A stretch of 19,249 nt of DNA. Origin: Chloroflexota bacterium (lineage in GTDB: Bacteria > Chloroflexota > Limnocylindria > QHBO01). The translations under genes and the position numbers were made by a program. The DNA is taken from the NCBI GenBank assembly GCA_013694645.1, contig JACDBZ010000070.1:1-19249 (forward strand). The letters run 5' to 3'. Numbering within the stretch: the first letter of the stretch is position 1; each line of letters opens with the position of its first letter. The notes under the pieces are model-generated. The model saw only the letters and a program-made list of their open reading frames with translations. It was not told where the DNA came from and searched no databases. Positions 7,798 through 14,491 of this stretch are shown here, piece after piece.

Positions 7798-7826
7798 AAA
7801 ATACGCAGAATCCCGTATGGTGACAA
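7798..7826 (-). promoter_or_regulatory. Sigma-70-like promoter of the LuxR regulator, leaderless
   Basis: On the minus strand TTGTCA (7826-7821) and TATTTT (7803-7798) are separated by exactly 17 bases. Seven bases after the -10 hexamer is the GTG at 7791, so the expected transcription start coincides with the first base of the start codon. No Shine-Dalgarno sequence is present. This supports a leaderless mRNA. Confidence 0.6.
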
Positions 7827-7906
7827 GGTACCCTGATCCCGCATCCTGAACCGATGACATGCGGCGACGTAACCCGATGGTTTCTTGGCATCAGGCGGGG
7901 TTGGCG

Positions 7907-8437
7907 ATGAACAGAGTCATTGCGCCGATGAGGCAGGGAGCAGCGGTCGGCGCGCAAGCAATCGTGTCCGTGCTGATCGCCGCCATCATGCTGGCGGCGT
8001 GCGCGTCAGGGGATGTTATCCCCGAGAGCACCGGGACGGGGCCGGGCGCCACGGAGGTGGAGACGCCCAGCGTCACGGCCAGCGTCTCGCCGGCCGCGCC
8101 AGCCGATCCGAGGGTCGCATGTGAGGGCATCGAGCCGGATGAACCTCCGCTCGAGATCGCGATCACGGCGCGCTCATTCGCGTACGACACGGAGCTGATC
8201 GAGGGACCGCGACACTGCCAGCCCTTCGCCATCGTCTTCACGAACAAAGACCCCCAAGAGCACGACCTGGACATCCGCGCCGATGGTGTGCTCGGGCCGT
8301 CCCTCTTCGATGGGGAGCTGGCCAGGGGGGAGGTGCGGTACGACGTCCCGGGCCTTCCGGCGGGCGAGCACTACTTCTACTGCTCGGTTCATGCGGGCGG
8401 CATGAATGGGACGCTGATCGTGAGCGAGCAGGCCTGA
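7907..8437 (+). CDS. Cupredoxin (plastocyanin-like) lipoprotein
   Basis: Small blue-copper-type protein anchored outside the membrane, likely an electron carrier or copper-binding protein. Start ATG 7907 follows a GGCGGGG ribosome site and gives 176 residues; ATG 7859 and ATG 7928 are in frame alternatives. A lipoprotein signal ends in the lipobox LAAC (Cys32), followed by a Ser/Thr/Pro-rich linker (about 35-68). The cupredoxin fold covers about 80-176. The type 1 copper ligands are visible: His119 (PQEHDL), then Cys159, His162 and Met166 in YCSVHAGGM. Cys72 and Cys104 may form a disulfide. A divergent LuxR regulator shares its upstream region. Auracyanin-type electron transfer is a reasonable guess for this kind of host but the partner is unknown. 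Confidence 0.85.
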   Translation: MNRVIAPMRQGAAVGAQAIVSVLIAAIMLAACASGDVIPESTGTGPGATEVETPSVTASVSPAAPADPRVACEGIEPDEPPLEIAITARSFAYDTELIEGPRHCQPFAIVFTNKDPQEHDLDIRADGVLGPSLFDGELARGEVRYDVPGLPAGEHYFYCSVHAGGMNGTLIVSEQA

Positions 8438-8529
8438 GGCCGACGCCCTGCGCCGGTCGCCGATGACCGCCCCGCGGACTGCGCCGGCGGCGCGCACTCG
8501 TCCACCCGGCCGACGTGGTCGGAACCGCC

Positions 8530-8870
8530 GGTGCCGTCCTCCGGCTGCCCGGTTCGGTTGCACGGGGTGCACGTATCTACCACGCAGGGCCGAATCTAGG
8601 CCGCTGGCCTTCCATTCCTCGGCCAGTTGGTGCACCCGGCGCACATTCGAGTGCGTAGCAGCCGGTCTCGACGCCAACGTGGTAGTTAGGTGCATGGGGC
8701 GCACGCGGCGCGTGTGGGCCGGCGCCACAACGCAATTCCCATGCGTCCAGACACCACCCTCACCTGCGGCCAAGGGCGACCAGCAGCTCGGCAGCCTGGG
8801 CGGGATCGGCGAGGACGACGTCGGCCGCCTCCACCATGGACGCTGGCACCTCCCCAGAGGAACCACCGAC
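8530..8870. repeat. Duplicated block, copy 2 (intergenic part plus end of intact otsB)
   Basis: Counterpart of 6495-6803. The intergenic half (8530-8759) carries the three 14-base TGCAC..GGYGCAC-type motifs at 8559, 8631 and 8691. It also has an imperfect 17-base inverted repeat, TGCACGTATCTACCACG (8567-8583) against CGTGGTAGTTAGGTGCA (8678-8694), with 15 of 17 positions complementary. The remainder is the 3' end of functional otsB. The whole gap 8438-8759 between the cupredoxin and otsB shows no convincing gene. Just left of the repeat, 8506-8530 matches otsA 4539-4563 at 24 of 25 bases. Confidence 0.85.
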
Positions 8871-9578
8871 GCCGATGATCGTCGCGCGGATCCGACCGGA
8901 GACGCGGAGGTCGGTGACGACGCGGAACATGTCGAGATCGGTGACGTCGTCGCCCATCATTACCACGCCGCGCAGCCCGAAGCGCTCAATGATGGCTGCC
9001 GTCGCGCTCCCCTTGTCACCGAGCCCGACCGGCCGCAGCTCGACGCTCATGCGGCCGGTGCGCAGCTGGATGCCGTGCGTCTCGGCATCCCCCAGCGCTG
9101 CCAGGATCCGCGGCAGAGCCAGCAGGGGATCCGGCGCGCCGCGGTAATGGACGGTGGCGGAGACGCCCTTGTGCTCGACCGTCACGCCCGACAGCGGGGG
9201 CAGCCCGGCCAGCACGCCAGCGAGCCGATCGCGGATCGATGACGCCTCGGGCGCCGCAACGGGCTCGTCCGCATCGGGCTCAAGCCACTCCGTCCCGTGA
9301 TTGCCGGCGATCAACAGCCCCGACACGCCCGTCATGCGCCGTGCGTCGAGTGGCGCGCGACCCGTCACGATGGCCACCACCGCCAGGCGCTCAACCAGCG
9401 ACGACAGCGCTCCGGCCGCGCCGTCCACGAGCGCAGCAGACGCGGGATTGGTGACTATCGGTGACAGGGTGCCGTCGAAATCGGTCAGCAGGCCAGCGGG
9501 GGCCTCGGCGAGCGCCGCCGATGCCAGGGCGTGGGCGCGCGCCAGCGATTCATCGGTCCTGCGGCTAGACTCGACCAT
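8760..9578 (-). CDS. otsB: Trehalose-6-phosphate phosphatase
   Basis: HAD-superfamily phosphatase that removes phosphate from trehalose-6-phosphate, the second step after OtsA. The 272 residues have all HAD motifs: DFDGTLSP (33-40; nucleophile Asp33, acid/base Asp35), IVTGR (70-74), the lysine in GLGDKG (Lys189), and MGDDVTDLDMF (208-218) for magnesium. GNHGTEW (92-98) and the cap with VEHKGVSATVHYR (134-146) are typical of OtsB. The start ATG 9578 is preceded by GAGGAG with an 11-base gap. The start codon directly abuts the GTG of the divergent sortase-like gene, so its upstream signals lie within that gene. Its 3' end belongs to the duplicated block. Confidence 0.92.
   Translation of the reverse strand: MVESSRRTDESLARAHALASAALAEAPAGLLTDFDGTLSPIVTNPASAALVDGAAGALSSLVERLAVVAIVTGRAPLDARRMTGVSGLLIAGNHGTEWLEPDADEPVAAPEASSIRDRLAGVLAGLPPLSGVTVEHKGVSATVHYRGAPDPLLALPRILAALGDAETHGIQLRTGRMSVELRPVGLGDKGSATAAIIERFGLRGVVMMGDDVTDLDMFRVVTDLRVSGRIRATIIGVGGSSGEVPASMVEAADVVLADPAQAAELLVALGRR
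9566..9571 (+). promoter_or_regulatory. -10 element for the sortase-like gene (leaderless)
   Basis: TAGACT matches the TAnnnT -10 pattern and ends 7 bases before the GTG at 9579. That would put the transcription start on the start codon itself. No good -35 hexamer is seen at the right distance. The element lies inside the first codons of otsB on the opposite strand. Confidence 0.4.
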
Positions 9579-10289
9579 GTGAAGCGTCTCTCCTCATGGG
9601 CGCTCCCGATCATCCTGGGTGTGGCGGGGGTTGCTCTCATTATCGCCGGCACGCTCGACCTCGACGCGGACCCTCCCGCCAGCCTGCCGCCGATCGCGAC
9701 GCCCACACAGGTCGCGCAGGCAACGGCAACTCCCGCACGGTCGGCATCGGCATCGGCCCGCCCGAGCGCCAGCACGGAGCCGACCGGGAGTCCGACCCCC
9801 ACTCCCATGGCATCGAACGTCATAGCGGAGCAGCTGGAGGTGCAGTCGGTCGGCATCAACATCGCGGTCAAGCAATCGACCAGCCAGGAGACCGATAGCT
9901 TCCCGCCGACCGACGCGGCCTACATCCTGCGGGCCGGCAACCAGCCGGGGCGGAACACGAATTCCTACATATTTGCGCACGCGCTCAACACGCTTTTCAA
10001 GCCGCTCTGGAACGTGCAGATCGGCGCCGAGGTGCTCATTCGCATGTCCGATGATTCGGTGCTCAGCTACGTCGTAACCGAGGTGCGACCGAACGTTCCC
10101 TGCCCGGATCCCGACGCGACGCAGAACAACCCACCGGACCCGCCGCTCGCGCTCCAGATCCACGACGACTGCGCCGAGGGCGCGTTCTGGACGGTACCGA
10201 CCGACTATGAGCGGCTCACCCTCCAGACGTCACAGGGGTTCAACAGGAACTGGGGCGAGCTCGTGATCGTGGCTGAGCCGTCCAGCTGA
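9579..10289 (+). CDS. Sortase-fold protein lacking the catalytic cysteine
   Basis: Membrane-anchored extracytoplasmic protein of 236 residues starting at GTG 9579, directly against the otsB start. An N-terminal signal anchor (about 7-25) is followed by a Pro/Thr/Ser/Ala-rich linker (about 30-78) and a sortase beta-barrel domain (about 82-233). Family features: LQVQSVGINIAV-like first strand (86-97), G..PG.NTNSYIFAHALNTLFKPLW with the catalytic-position His134, QIGAEVLI (147-154), SYVVTEVRPN, and LTLQTSQG (213-220). Active sortases have Cys where Ser218 stands (TLxTC) and an Arg just before the last strand; here that position reads GELVIVAE with Glu227, though Arg223 is near. Cys175 and Cys198 bracket an insert and could pair. 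The fold is convincing but transpeptidase activity is doubtful. It ends 1 bp from the convergent MFS gene. Confidence 0.75.
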   Translation: MKRLSSWALPIILGVAGVALIIAGTLDLDADPPASLPPIATPTQVAQATATPARSASASARPSASTEPTGSPTPTPMASNVIAEQLEVQSVGINIAVKQSTSQETDSFPPTDAAYILRAGNQPGRNTNSYIFAHALNTLFKPLWNVQIGAEVLIRMSDDSVLSYVVTEVRPNVPCPDPDATQNNPPDPPLALQIHDDCAEGAFWTVPTDYERLTLQTSQGFNRNWGELVIVAEPSS

Positions 10290-10290
10290 C

Positions 10291-11853
10291 TCAGGCGCGG
10301 CGTCCGCGGACGAACCAGGCCGGCACGATCGTCACCAGCGTGACGCCGAGCGCGATCCCGAACACGAGCTGCAGCACGTCCGCCGACTGGCCCTGCGACC
10401 ACCGCTCGAGCAGGTCGACGAGAGCCAGGGATGCATTGGGGTCGACGCCGACGAACTCCGGCCGGCCGAGCTCGGTGACCAGCGCGTCCCGGCGCGCGGG
10501 GTCGGCGATCAGCGCCGATAGCTCGTCGATCCGGTTCTGGCCGATGGAGGTCAGCAGTGCCAGGCCGATGCTCATGCCGATGGTGCGAGTGATCTGGATC
10601 ATGGCGCTCGCGACGCCGTAGGCACCCGCGCCGGCGGCCTCGACCGCCGCCGTGGCACGCGGGGCGACCGTCAATCCGAAGCCGAATCCGAAGACGCCCA
10701 GATCACGCGCAAGACGATCCGGCTCGGTCCCGACCCCCCAGCCGAGCGCCAGCCAGAGGCCCCCCGCGCTTGCCAGCACGCCCACCACGGTCACGATCCG
10801 CTCACCGATGAAGCCCGCCAGCAACCCGCCGATGAGGGCACCCACGGCGATGGCGAGCGTCAGTGCCGTGAGAATGACCGACGCCTCGGCATCGCTGCCG
10901 AACAGGACCCGATTGACAAAGACCGGCCCGCCGATGATCGCTGTCGCGAGCGTGTAGCCGGTCAGCAGGCTGACGGCGTTCGCCGCGCTGAACGCACGAT
11001 CGGCGAACAGGCGCACGTTGACGAGCGGCGAGCGCGAGCGAAGCTCGAGCCACACGAAGCCGGCAAAGGCCGCCGCACCCAGCGCCAGGCCACCCAGCAC
11101 GAGGGGATCGGCCCACCCGTTGGCACCCGAGACGGTGATCGCGCCGATGCCGGCGACCAGCGCCATGGACAGCAGTCCGGCCCCGCCAAGGTTGAGGCTC
11201 GCCCGGACCCGCGGGGTCTCGATGCCGCCGGCGACGACATAGATCAGGAGCAGGGTGATGATGCCGATCGGCACATTGAGCAGGAAGATCCACTGCCAGT
11301 TGGCGATGTCGAGACCCGGGATCGGCAGGCTGAAGTTGAGAAGCACCCACGCCCCGTAGGCCGGCCCGATCGCCATGCCGATGTAGGTCGCGGCGCCCTC
11401 GAGTCCGAGCGCCGCGGCGCGAGCACGACCGACAAAGAGGTGGCTGGCCAGGGCCATGGAGAGCGGCACCAGCGCGCCTCCGCCGAACCCCTGGATGACC
11501 CGCGACACGATGAGCCAGGTCAGTCCATCCTCCGACCCCGCGAAGCGCGAGATGCCGGCCCCGGCGCTGCCGATGACGAACAGCAGCAGCGCCACCACAT
11601 AGAGACGCCGGGCTCCCCACAGGTCGGCGCCACGCCCCGCGATGGGCATGGCGACCACGTACGCGAGCAGATACGCGTTCACAATCCAGCTCACGCGCGC
11701 CAGATCTGCCCAGCCGCCGAAGTCCGCCACGATCGACGGCAGGGCGATCGCGACCACCATGAGCTCGGCGCCGCCCAACAGCACCCCGAGGCTGGCGAAC
11801 ACGAGGGCAGCCCAGGCCGCCATTGGATGAATCCGCAGCGCGGTGTCGGTCAC
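10291..11853 (-). CDS. MFS transporter, DHA2 (14-TM) drug-efflux type
   Basis: Proton-driven efflux permease of 520 residues with about 14 membrane helices. Start GTG 11853 overlaps the permease stop as GTGA; the frame runs on upstream only as an artefact antisense to the neighbours. Landmarks: ELMVVAIALPSI (30-41), equivalent to the DHA2 LDxTIVNVALP motif with Glu in place of Asp; motif A GRGADLWGARR (73-83); a QGFGGGALVPLSMAL motif in TM5 region; and WQWIFLLNVPIG after TM6. A long extracytoplasmic loop with many Asp/Arg/Leu residues precedes the final helix. It is the last gene of an operon with an ABC-like ATPase and a small permease, under the divergent ArsR control region. Substrate unknown; drugs or a lipid are both possible. 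Confidence 0.88.
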   Translation of the reverse strand: MTDTALRIHPMAAWAALVFASLGVLLGGAELMVVAIALPSIVADFGGWADLARVSWIVNAYLLAYVVAMPIAGRGADLWGARRLYVVALLLFVIGSAGAGISRFAGSEDGLTWLIVSRVIQGFGGGALVPLSMALASHLFVGRARAAALGLEGAATYIGMAIGPAYGAWVLLNFSLPIPGLDIANWQWIFLLNVPIGIITLLLIYVVAGGIETPRVRASLNLGGAGLLSMALVAGIGAITVSGANGWADPLVLGGLALGAAAFAGFVWLELRSRSPLVNVRLFADRAFSAANAVSLLTGYTLATAIIGGPVFVNRVLFGSDAEASVILTALTLAIAVGALIGGLLAGFIGERIVTVVGVLASAGGLWLALGWGVGTEPDRLARDLGVFGFGFGLTVAPRATAAVEAAGAGAYGVASAMIQITRTIGMSIGLALLTSIGQNRIDELSALIADPARRDALVTELGRPEFVGVDPNASLALVDLLERWSQGQSADVLQLVFGIALGVTLVTIVPAWFVRGRRA

Positions 11854-12536
11854 AGGTCGACGCGCTCCAGGGCCACGTGCGCCACGAGGACGAGAACGGC
11901 CGCCGCCGCCAGGCTCGCCCCACTCCCCTGTGCCGCGACTGAGATCGGGACAGGCAGGCGCGGGAGCTGCATGAGGGCCTCGACCGGAGTCGCGATCCCG
12001 GGAAGAGCAAGCCACGCCACGCTGATGATGAGAGCGCTCGCGACGGCTGCACCCATGGCCGCGGCTGGCGGCCGCAGGAGCGTGCCGAGCAACAGGCCCA
12101 GCGCAAGCAGAGCGAGCGAGCTGCACCCGATCGCGCCGCAGGTCGCCGCGAACGCGACCGGGTCCAGCCGCGAAACCGGCGTCGCGACGGCGAGCCATCC
12201 GAGCAGGCCGACGGCGATCAATCCCAGGCCGGAGACGGCGGCGAGCGCCACGAACCAACCGGCGAGGATCGTCCCACGAGGTACGGATCGCGTTGCGAGC
12301 CAGCCGGCACGCCCAAGCAGTCGATCTCGGCTGAGCGACCATGCGGCGACCGCGGCTCCGGCGACCATCGCCATGGAAACCCCGACCGCCAGGCGAACGA
12401 GAGTCGCGGACAGCGAAGCCGGCAGCAGGGCAGCCGCCGCACCGGCGCCAACGTATGCGGCAAGCAGGAGAAGGAGGCGGAAGCTGATCCACAGCTCGCG
12501 CACGGCAAGCCCGGTGACGATGGTCGTCTGGCTCAC
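11850..12536 (-). CDS. Small membrane protein, ABC-2-like permease
   Basis: Integral membrane protein of 228 residues with about six hydrophobic segments, starting at GTG 12536, which overlaps the stop of the ATPase-like gene as GTGA, and ending in a GTGA overlap with the MFS gene. It is rich in Ala, Leu and Val and has no catalytic motif. Its position directly after an ABC ATPase-like protein, its helix count and a basic cytoplasmic loop (SLSRDRLLGRAGWLATRSVPRG is split around residues 67-88) are what suggest a permease partner of the ABC-2 export type. I do not recognise a specific family, so the role is inferred from context. Confidence 0.6.
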   Translation of the reverse strand: MSQTTIVTGLAVRELWISFRLLLLLAAYVGAGAAAALLPASLSATLVRLAVGVSMAMVAGAAVAAWSLSRDRLLGRAGWLATRSVPRGTILAGWFVALAAVSGLGLIAVGLLGWLAVATPVSRLDPVAFAATCGAIGCSSLALLALGLLLGTLLRPPAAAMGAAVASALIISVAWLALPGIATPVEALMQLPRLPVPISVAAQGSGASLAAAAVLVLVAHVALERVDL

Positions 12537-13348
12537 GCCGGCACCGCGCGATGAGCCTGACGCTGCATCGCCCTCATGTCCGCCAGCGCTGCGATGCCTC
12601 CGTGTGACAGGGGCAGATTCGCCCGTTCCAGGTCGCCAACCGCCGCGATGAGCTCGACACGGCCGTTGCGCACAAATGCGACGTGCGCGGTGAGTCCGAT
12701 TTCGCTGGCCGGATGCCGGCTGGCCAGCAGGACCGTCAGTCGGCGCCCCGTGATCCGGAGCAGGCGGGACCGTTCGGGGGCCTCGATCGCCCGAAGGGGC
12801 TCGTCGAGCAGGAGGACCTCAGGCTCTGCGATCAGCGCGGCCGCCAGGCCCGTCCGTTGCTCGAGATCCGTGCCGCCACGACTGATCGACCGCGCGGCCA
12901 ACGCGGGCGGGATCCCGGTCCAGGCGATCGCTCGCTCGATACGACGCCTCTGTTCGTCGTGCGAAAGGCCCAGCAGCTCACCGGCCAGGTGCAGCGTTTC
13001 GATCGGCGTCATCCAGGTACGCAGGCCGGACTCCGGACCCAGGTACGCGACTCGTTCGCCCCAGCCGGCGGCCGTCGGATCACTCGAACCAGCGATGCGC
13101 ACCTGACCATCGTCAGCCCGTGATAGTCCAGCGAGCACGCGGAGCAATGCGGAGGCCGTCGTATCGGGTTCGGATACCAGCAGCAGCCGAGCGCCCACCG
13201 GAACCGACAGCGAACAACGATCCAGCTCACGACCGCGCCGCAGATCGGTCCAGCTCACGGCGGCCGGACGCAGCGCCCGGAGGGAGGGCGCGCTCCACAA
13301 CGCGTCCGGGGTCGAGCTCGTCAGCGACGCACCTCCTGTTGCCGGCAT
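12533..13348 (-). CDS. ABC transporter ATPase-like protein with degenerate Walker A
   Basis: Cytoplasmic protein of 271 residues with the layout of an ABC ATP-binding domain. Where a P-loop GxxGxGKS/T is expected after a GARLLLV strand it reads SEPDTTAS (59-66), with no glycine run and Ala in place of the nucleotide-binding Lys. The following helix ALLRVLAGL is normal. The Q-loop region reads YLGPESGLRTWMTPIETL (102-119), the signature region SISRGGTDLEQR (154-165), Walker B EVLLLDEP (177-184, with Asp182 and Glu183 intact) and the H-loop His212 (ASRHP). ATP binding or hydrolysis is thus doubtful. ATG 13348 is the first usable start. A perfect AGGAGG at 13337-13332 sits inside the frame, 7 bases before an in-frame CTG at 13324, which may be the true start (263 residues). 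Overlaps the permease by 4 bases. Confidence 0.75.
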   Translation of the reverse strand: MPATGGASLTSSTPDALWSAPSLRALRPAAVSWTDLRRGRELDRCSLSVPVGARLLLVSEPDTTASALLRVLAGLSRADDGQVRIAGSSDPTAAGWGERVAYLGPESGLRTWMTPIETLHLAGELLGLSHDEQRRRIERAIAWTGIPPALAARSISRGGTDLEQRTGLAAALIAEPEVLLLDEPLRAIEAPERSRLLRITGRRLTVLLASRHPASEIGLTAHVAFVRNGRVELIAAVGDLERANLPLSHGGIAALADMRAMQRQAHRAVPA

Positions 13349-13384
13349 CCAGAGACCGGTCGGGGCGCCGATGCTAGCACGGGG

Positions 13385-13428
13385 TTGACGGGGTGGTGCG
13401 TTGGGCCATATCATAAGCCGCCGCTTAT
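13385..13428. promoter_or_regulatory. Divergent promoter/operator between ABC-like operon and arsR
   Basis: On the plus strand TTGACG (13385-13390) and TATCAT (13409-13414) are 18 bases apart, a good sigma-70 promoter for the ArsR gene. On the minus strand TATGAT (13415-13410) can serve as -10 for the ABC-like operon, with a weak -35. Overlapping both is the inverted repeat ATAAGC, CGCC, GCTTAT (13413-13428), in the position and AT-rich style of an ArsR-family operator. Binding there would block both directions. Confidence 0.6.
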
Positions 13429-13457
13429 ATAAACCCGTATTTGATAAAGAAGCGCTT

Positions 13458-13820
13458 GTGATACCTTCCGTGCCCGAAAGCGCAGCCGAGCGGGATCTTC
13501 GGCGGCTCCGCACCCTCTATCGAGCGCTCGGGGATGAAACGCGTCTGCGGGTCATCGGGCTGATGGCCGAGGTCGGACCGTTGCCGGTACGCGAGCTGTC
13601 GGCCCGAATCGGCCTCTCGCAACCGCTCATCAGCTGGCACCTGCGCATCCTGCGCCTGGCCGGCATCATCGACACGCAGCGGCAGGGTCGCGAGGTGATC
13701 TGTCGCCTCCGCACGGCCGCATTCGAAGAGCTGCACGATGCCGAAGGTCGTCTCGTGGGCGGCACCGCCGGGGTGGTCACCGTTGCCGAAGCGCCGGGGA
13801 CGGTACCGGATGTCAACTAG
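13458..13820 (+). CDS. ArsR-family transcriptional regulator
   Basis: Small winged-helix repressor of 120 residues. The core reads LYRALGDETRLRVIGLMAEV (helices 1-2), then LPVRELSARIGLSQPLISWH (recognition helix region), then LRLAGIIDTQRQGREVICRL (wing), followed by a helix. There is no CxC metal site of the ELCVCDL type, so metal sensing of that kind is unlikely. GTG 13458 has AAAGAAG 5 bases upstream. The frame is open to 13401, but that lies upstream of the promoter -10, so the later start is preferred. Its last 11 bases overlap the phosphatidyltransferase gene, placing the regulator first in the lipid operon. It probably controls itself and the divergent transporter operon through 13413-13428. 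Confidence 0.85.
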   Translation: MIPSVPESAAERDLRRLRTLYRALGDETRLRVIGLMAEVGPLPVRELSARIGLSQPLISWHLRILRLAGIIDTQRQGREVICRLRTAAFEELHDAEGRLVGGTAGVVTVAEAPGTVPDVN

Positions 13821-14484
13821 CCGCGATCACGCGCGCGACCTGCGTCGCGGGGCATCCGTGGTGCCGGCCCGGGTGAAGGAATCGGCGCGTGGTGTTCTCG
13901 TCCCCGTCGTTCGCCTGGCCGTCGCGCTGCACCTGACGCCGAACACGATCACTGTCATCGGGCTGCTCTTCACCGTTGCCGCGTCTGCCCTGGTCGCCGG
14001 TGGCTGGCTCCTTGTCGGGGCGGCCGTATTGAGCGCTGGCTCACTGCTCGACGCGGTCGACGGAGCGCTGGCCCGCGCCCAGGGCGGCGAAACCGCCTTC
14101 GGCAGCTTCCTCGATTCGACCCTCGACCGGGTGAGCGAAGCGATTTTGTATATCGGTATCGCGGCCTGGCTTTTCAGCACGCTCGACCAGCCGATGCTTC
14201 CGGTCCTGGCCATCCTCGTGGCGCTGACCGGCTCATTCCTGGTCAGCTACGCCCGAGCGCGGGCAGAGGGAATCGGCCTCTCGGCCAGTGTCGGCCTTGC
14301 ACCGCGGACGGAGCGGCTCGTCCTCATCATCGCCGGGGTGGTGCTCGCAGGCCTCGGCTACACGCCCGCCCTGATCGGCATTCTCTTCCTGATCGCAGCG
14401 CTCACCATCGTCACCGTCATCCAGCGCATCTGGCACGTCTGGCGCCTCAGCCAGGCCGTGGCAATCCGCAGCAGGGAGCACTGA
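13810..14484 (+). CDS. CDP-alcohol phosphatidyltransferase, probable phosphatidylinositol-phosphate synthase
   Basis: Integral membrane enzyme of 224 residues that transfers a phosphatidyl group from CDP-diacylglycerol to an alcohol. The family signature D-x2-DG-x2-AR-x8-G-x3-D-x3-D is complete: Asp81, Asp84, Gly85, Ala88, Arg89, Gly98, Asp102 and Asp106. About six membrane helices follow an N-terminal amphipathic region. SYARARAEG (about 146-154) is also typical. The gene directly downstream makes inositol-1-phosphate, and a PimA-like mannosyltransferase follows, so the acceptor is most likely inositol-1-phosphate, as for mycobacterial PgsA1. Phosphatidylglycerol-phosphate synthase is the alternative from sequence alone. 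Start ATG 13810 overlaps the arsR end; a GGGGACGG stretch precedes it. Confidence 0.85.
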   Translation: MSTSRDHARDLRRGASVVPARVKESARGVLVPVVRLAVALHLTPNTITVIGLLFTVAASALVAGGWLLVGAAVLSAGSLLDAVDGALARAQGGETAFGSFLDSTLDRVSEAILYIGIAAWLFSTLDQPMLPVLAILVALTGSFLVSYARARAEGIGLSASVGLAPRTERLVLIIAGVVLAGLGYTPALIGILFLIAALTIVTVIQRIWHVWRLSQAVAIRSREH

Positions 14485-14491
14485 ACGCATC

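Noticed and set aside
8430..8440. GGCCT-N-AGGCC palindrome at the cupredoxin stop as a terminator.
   Set aside because: A one-base loop cannot form a hairpin and no T-run follows.
8459..8471. GCCGATGACCGCC identical to the otsA start region (3198-3210), possibly another otsA remnant.
   Set aside because: Only 13 bases match and the sequence after it does not follow otsA; in GC-rich DNA such a match is weak evidence.
8678..8694. GTTAGGT core in both block copies, resembling an integron attC site.
   Set aside because: The opposite core site reads ACGTATC, matching only 5 of 7 consensus positions, no integrase or cassette array is present, and the two copies are explained by the otsB-linked duplication.
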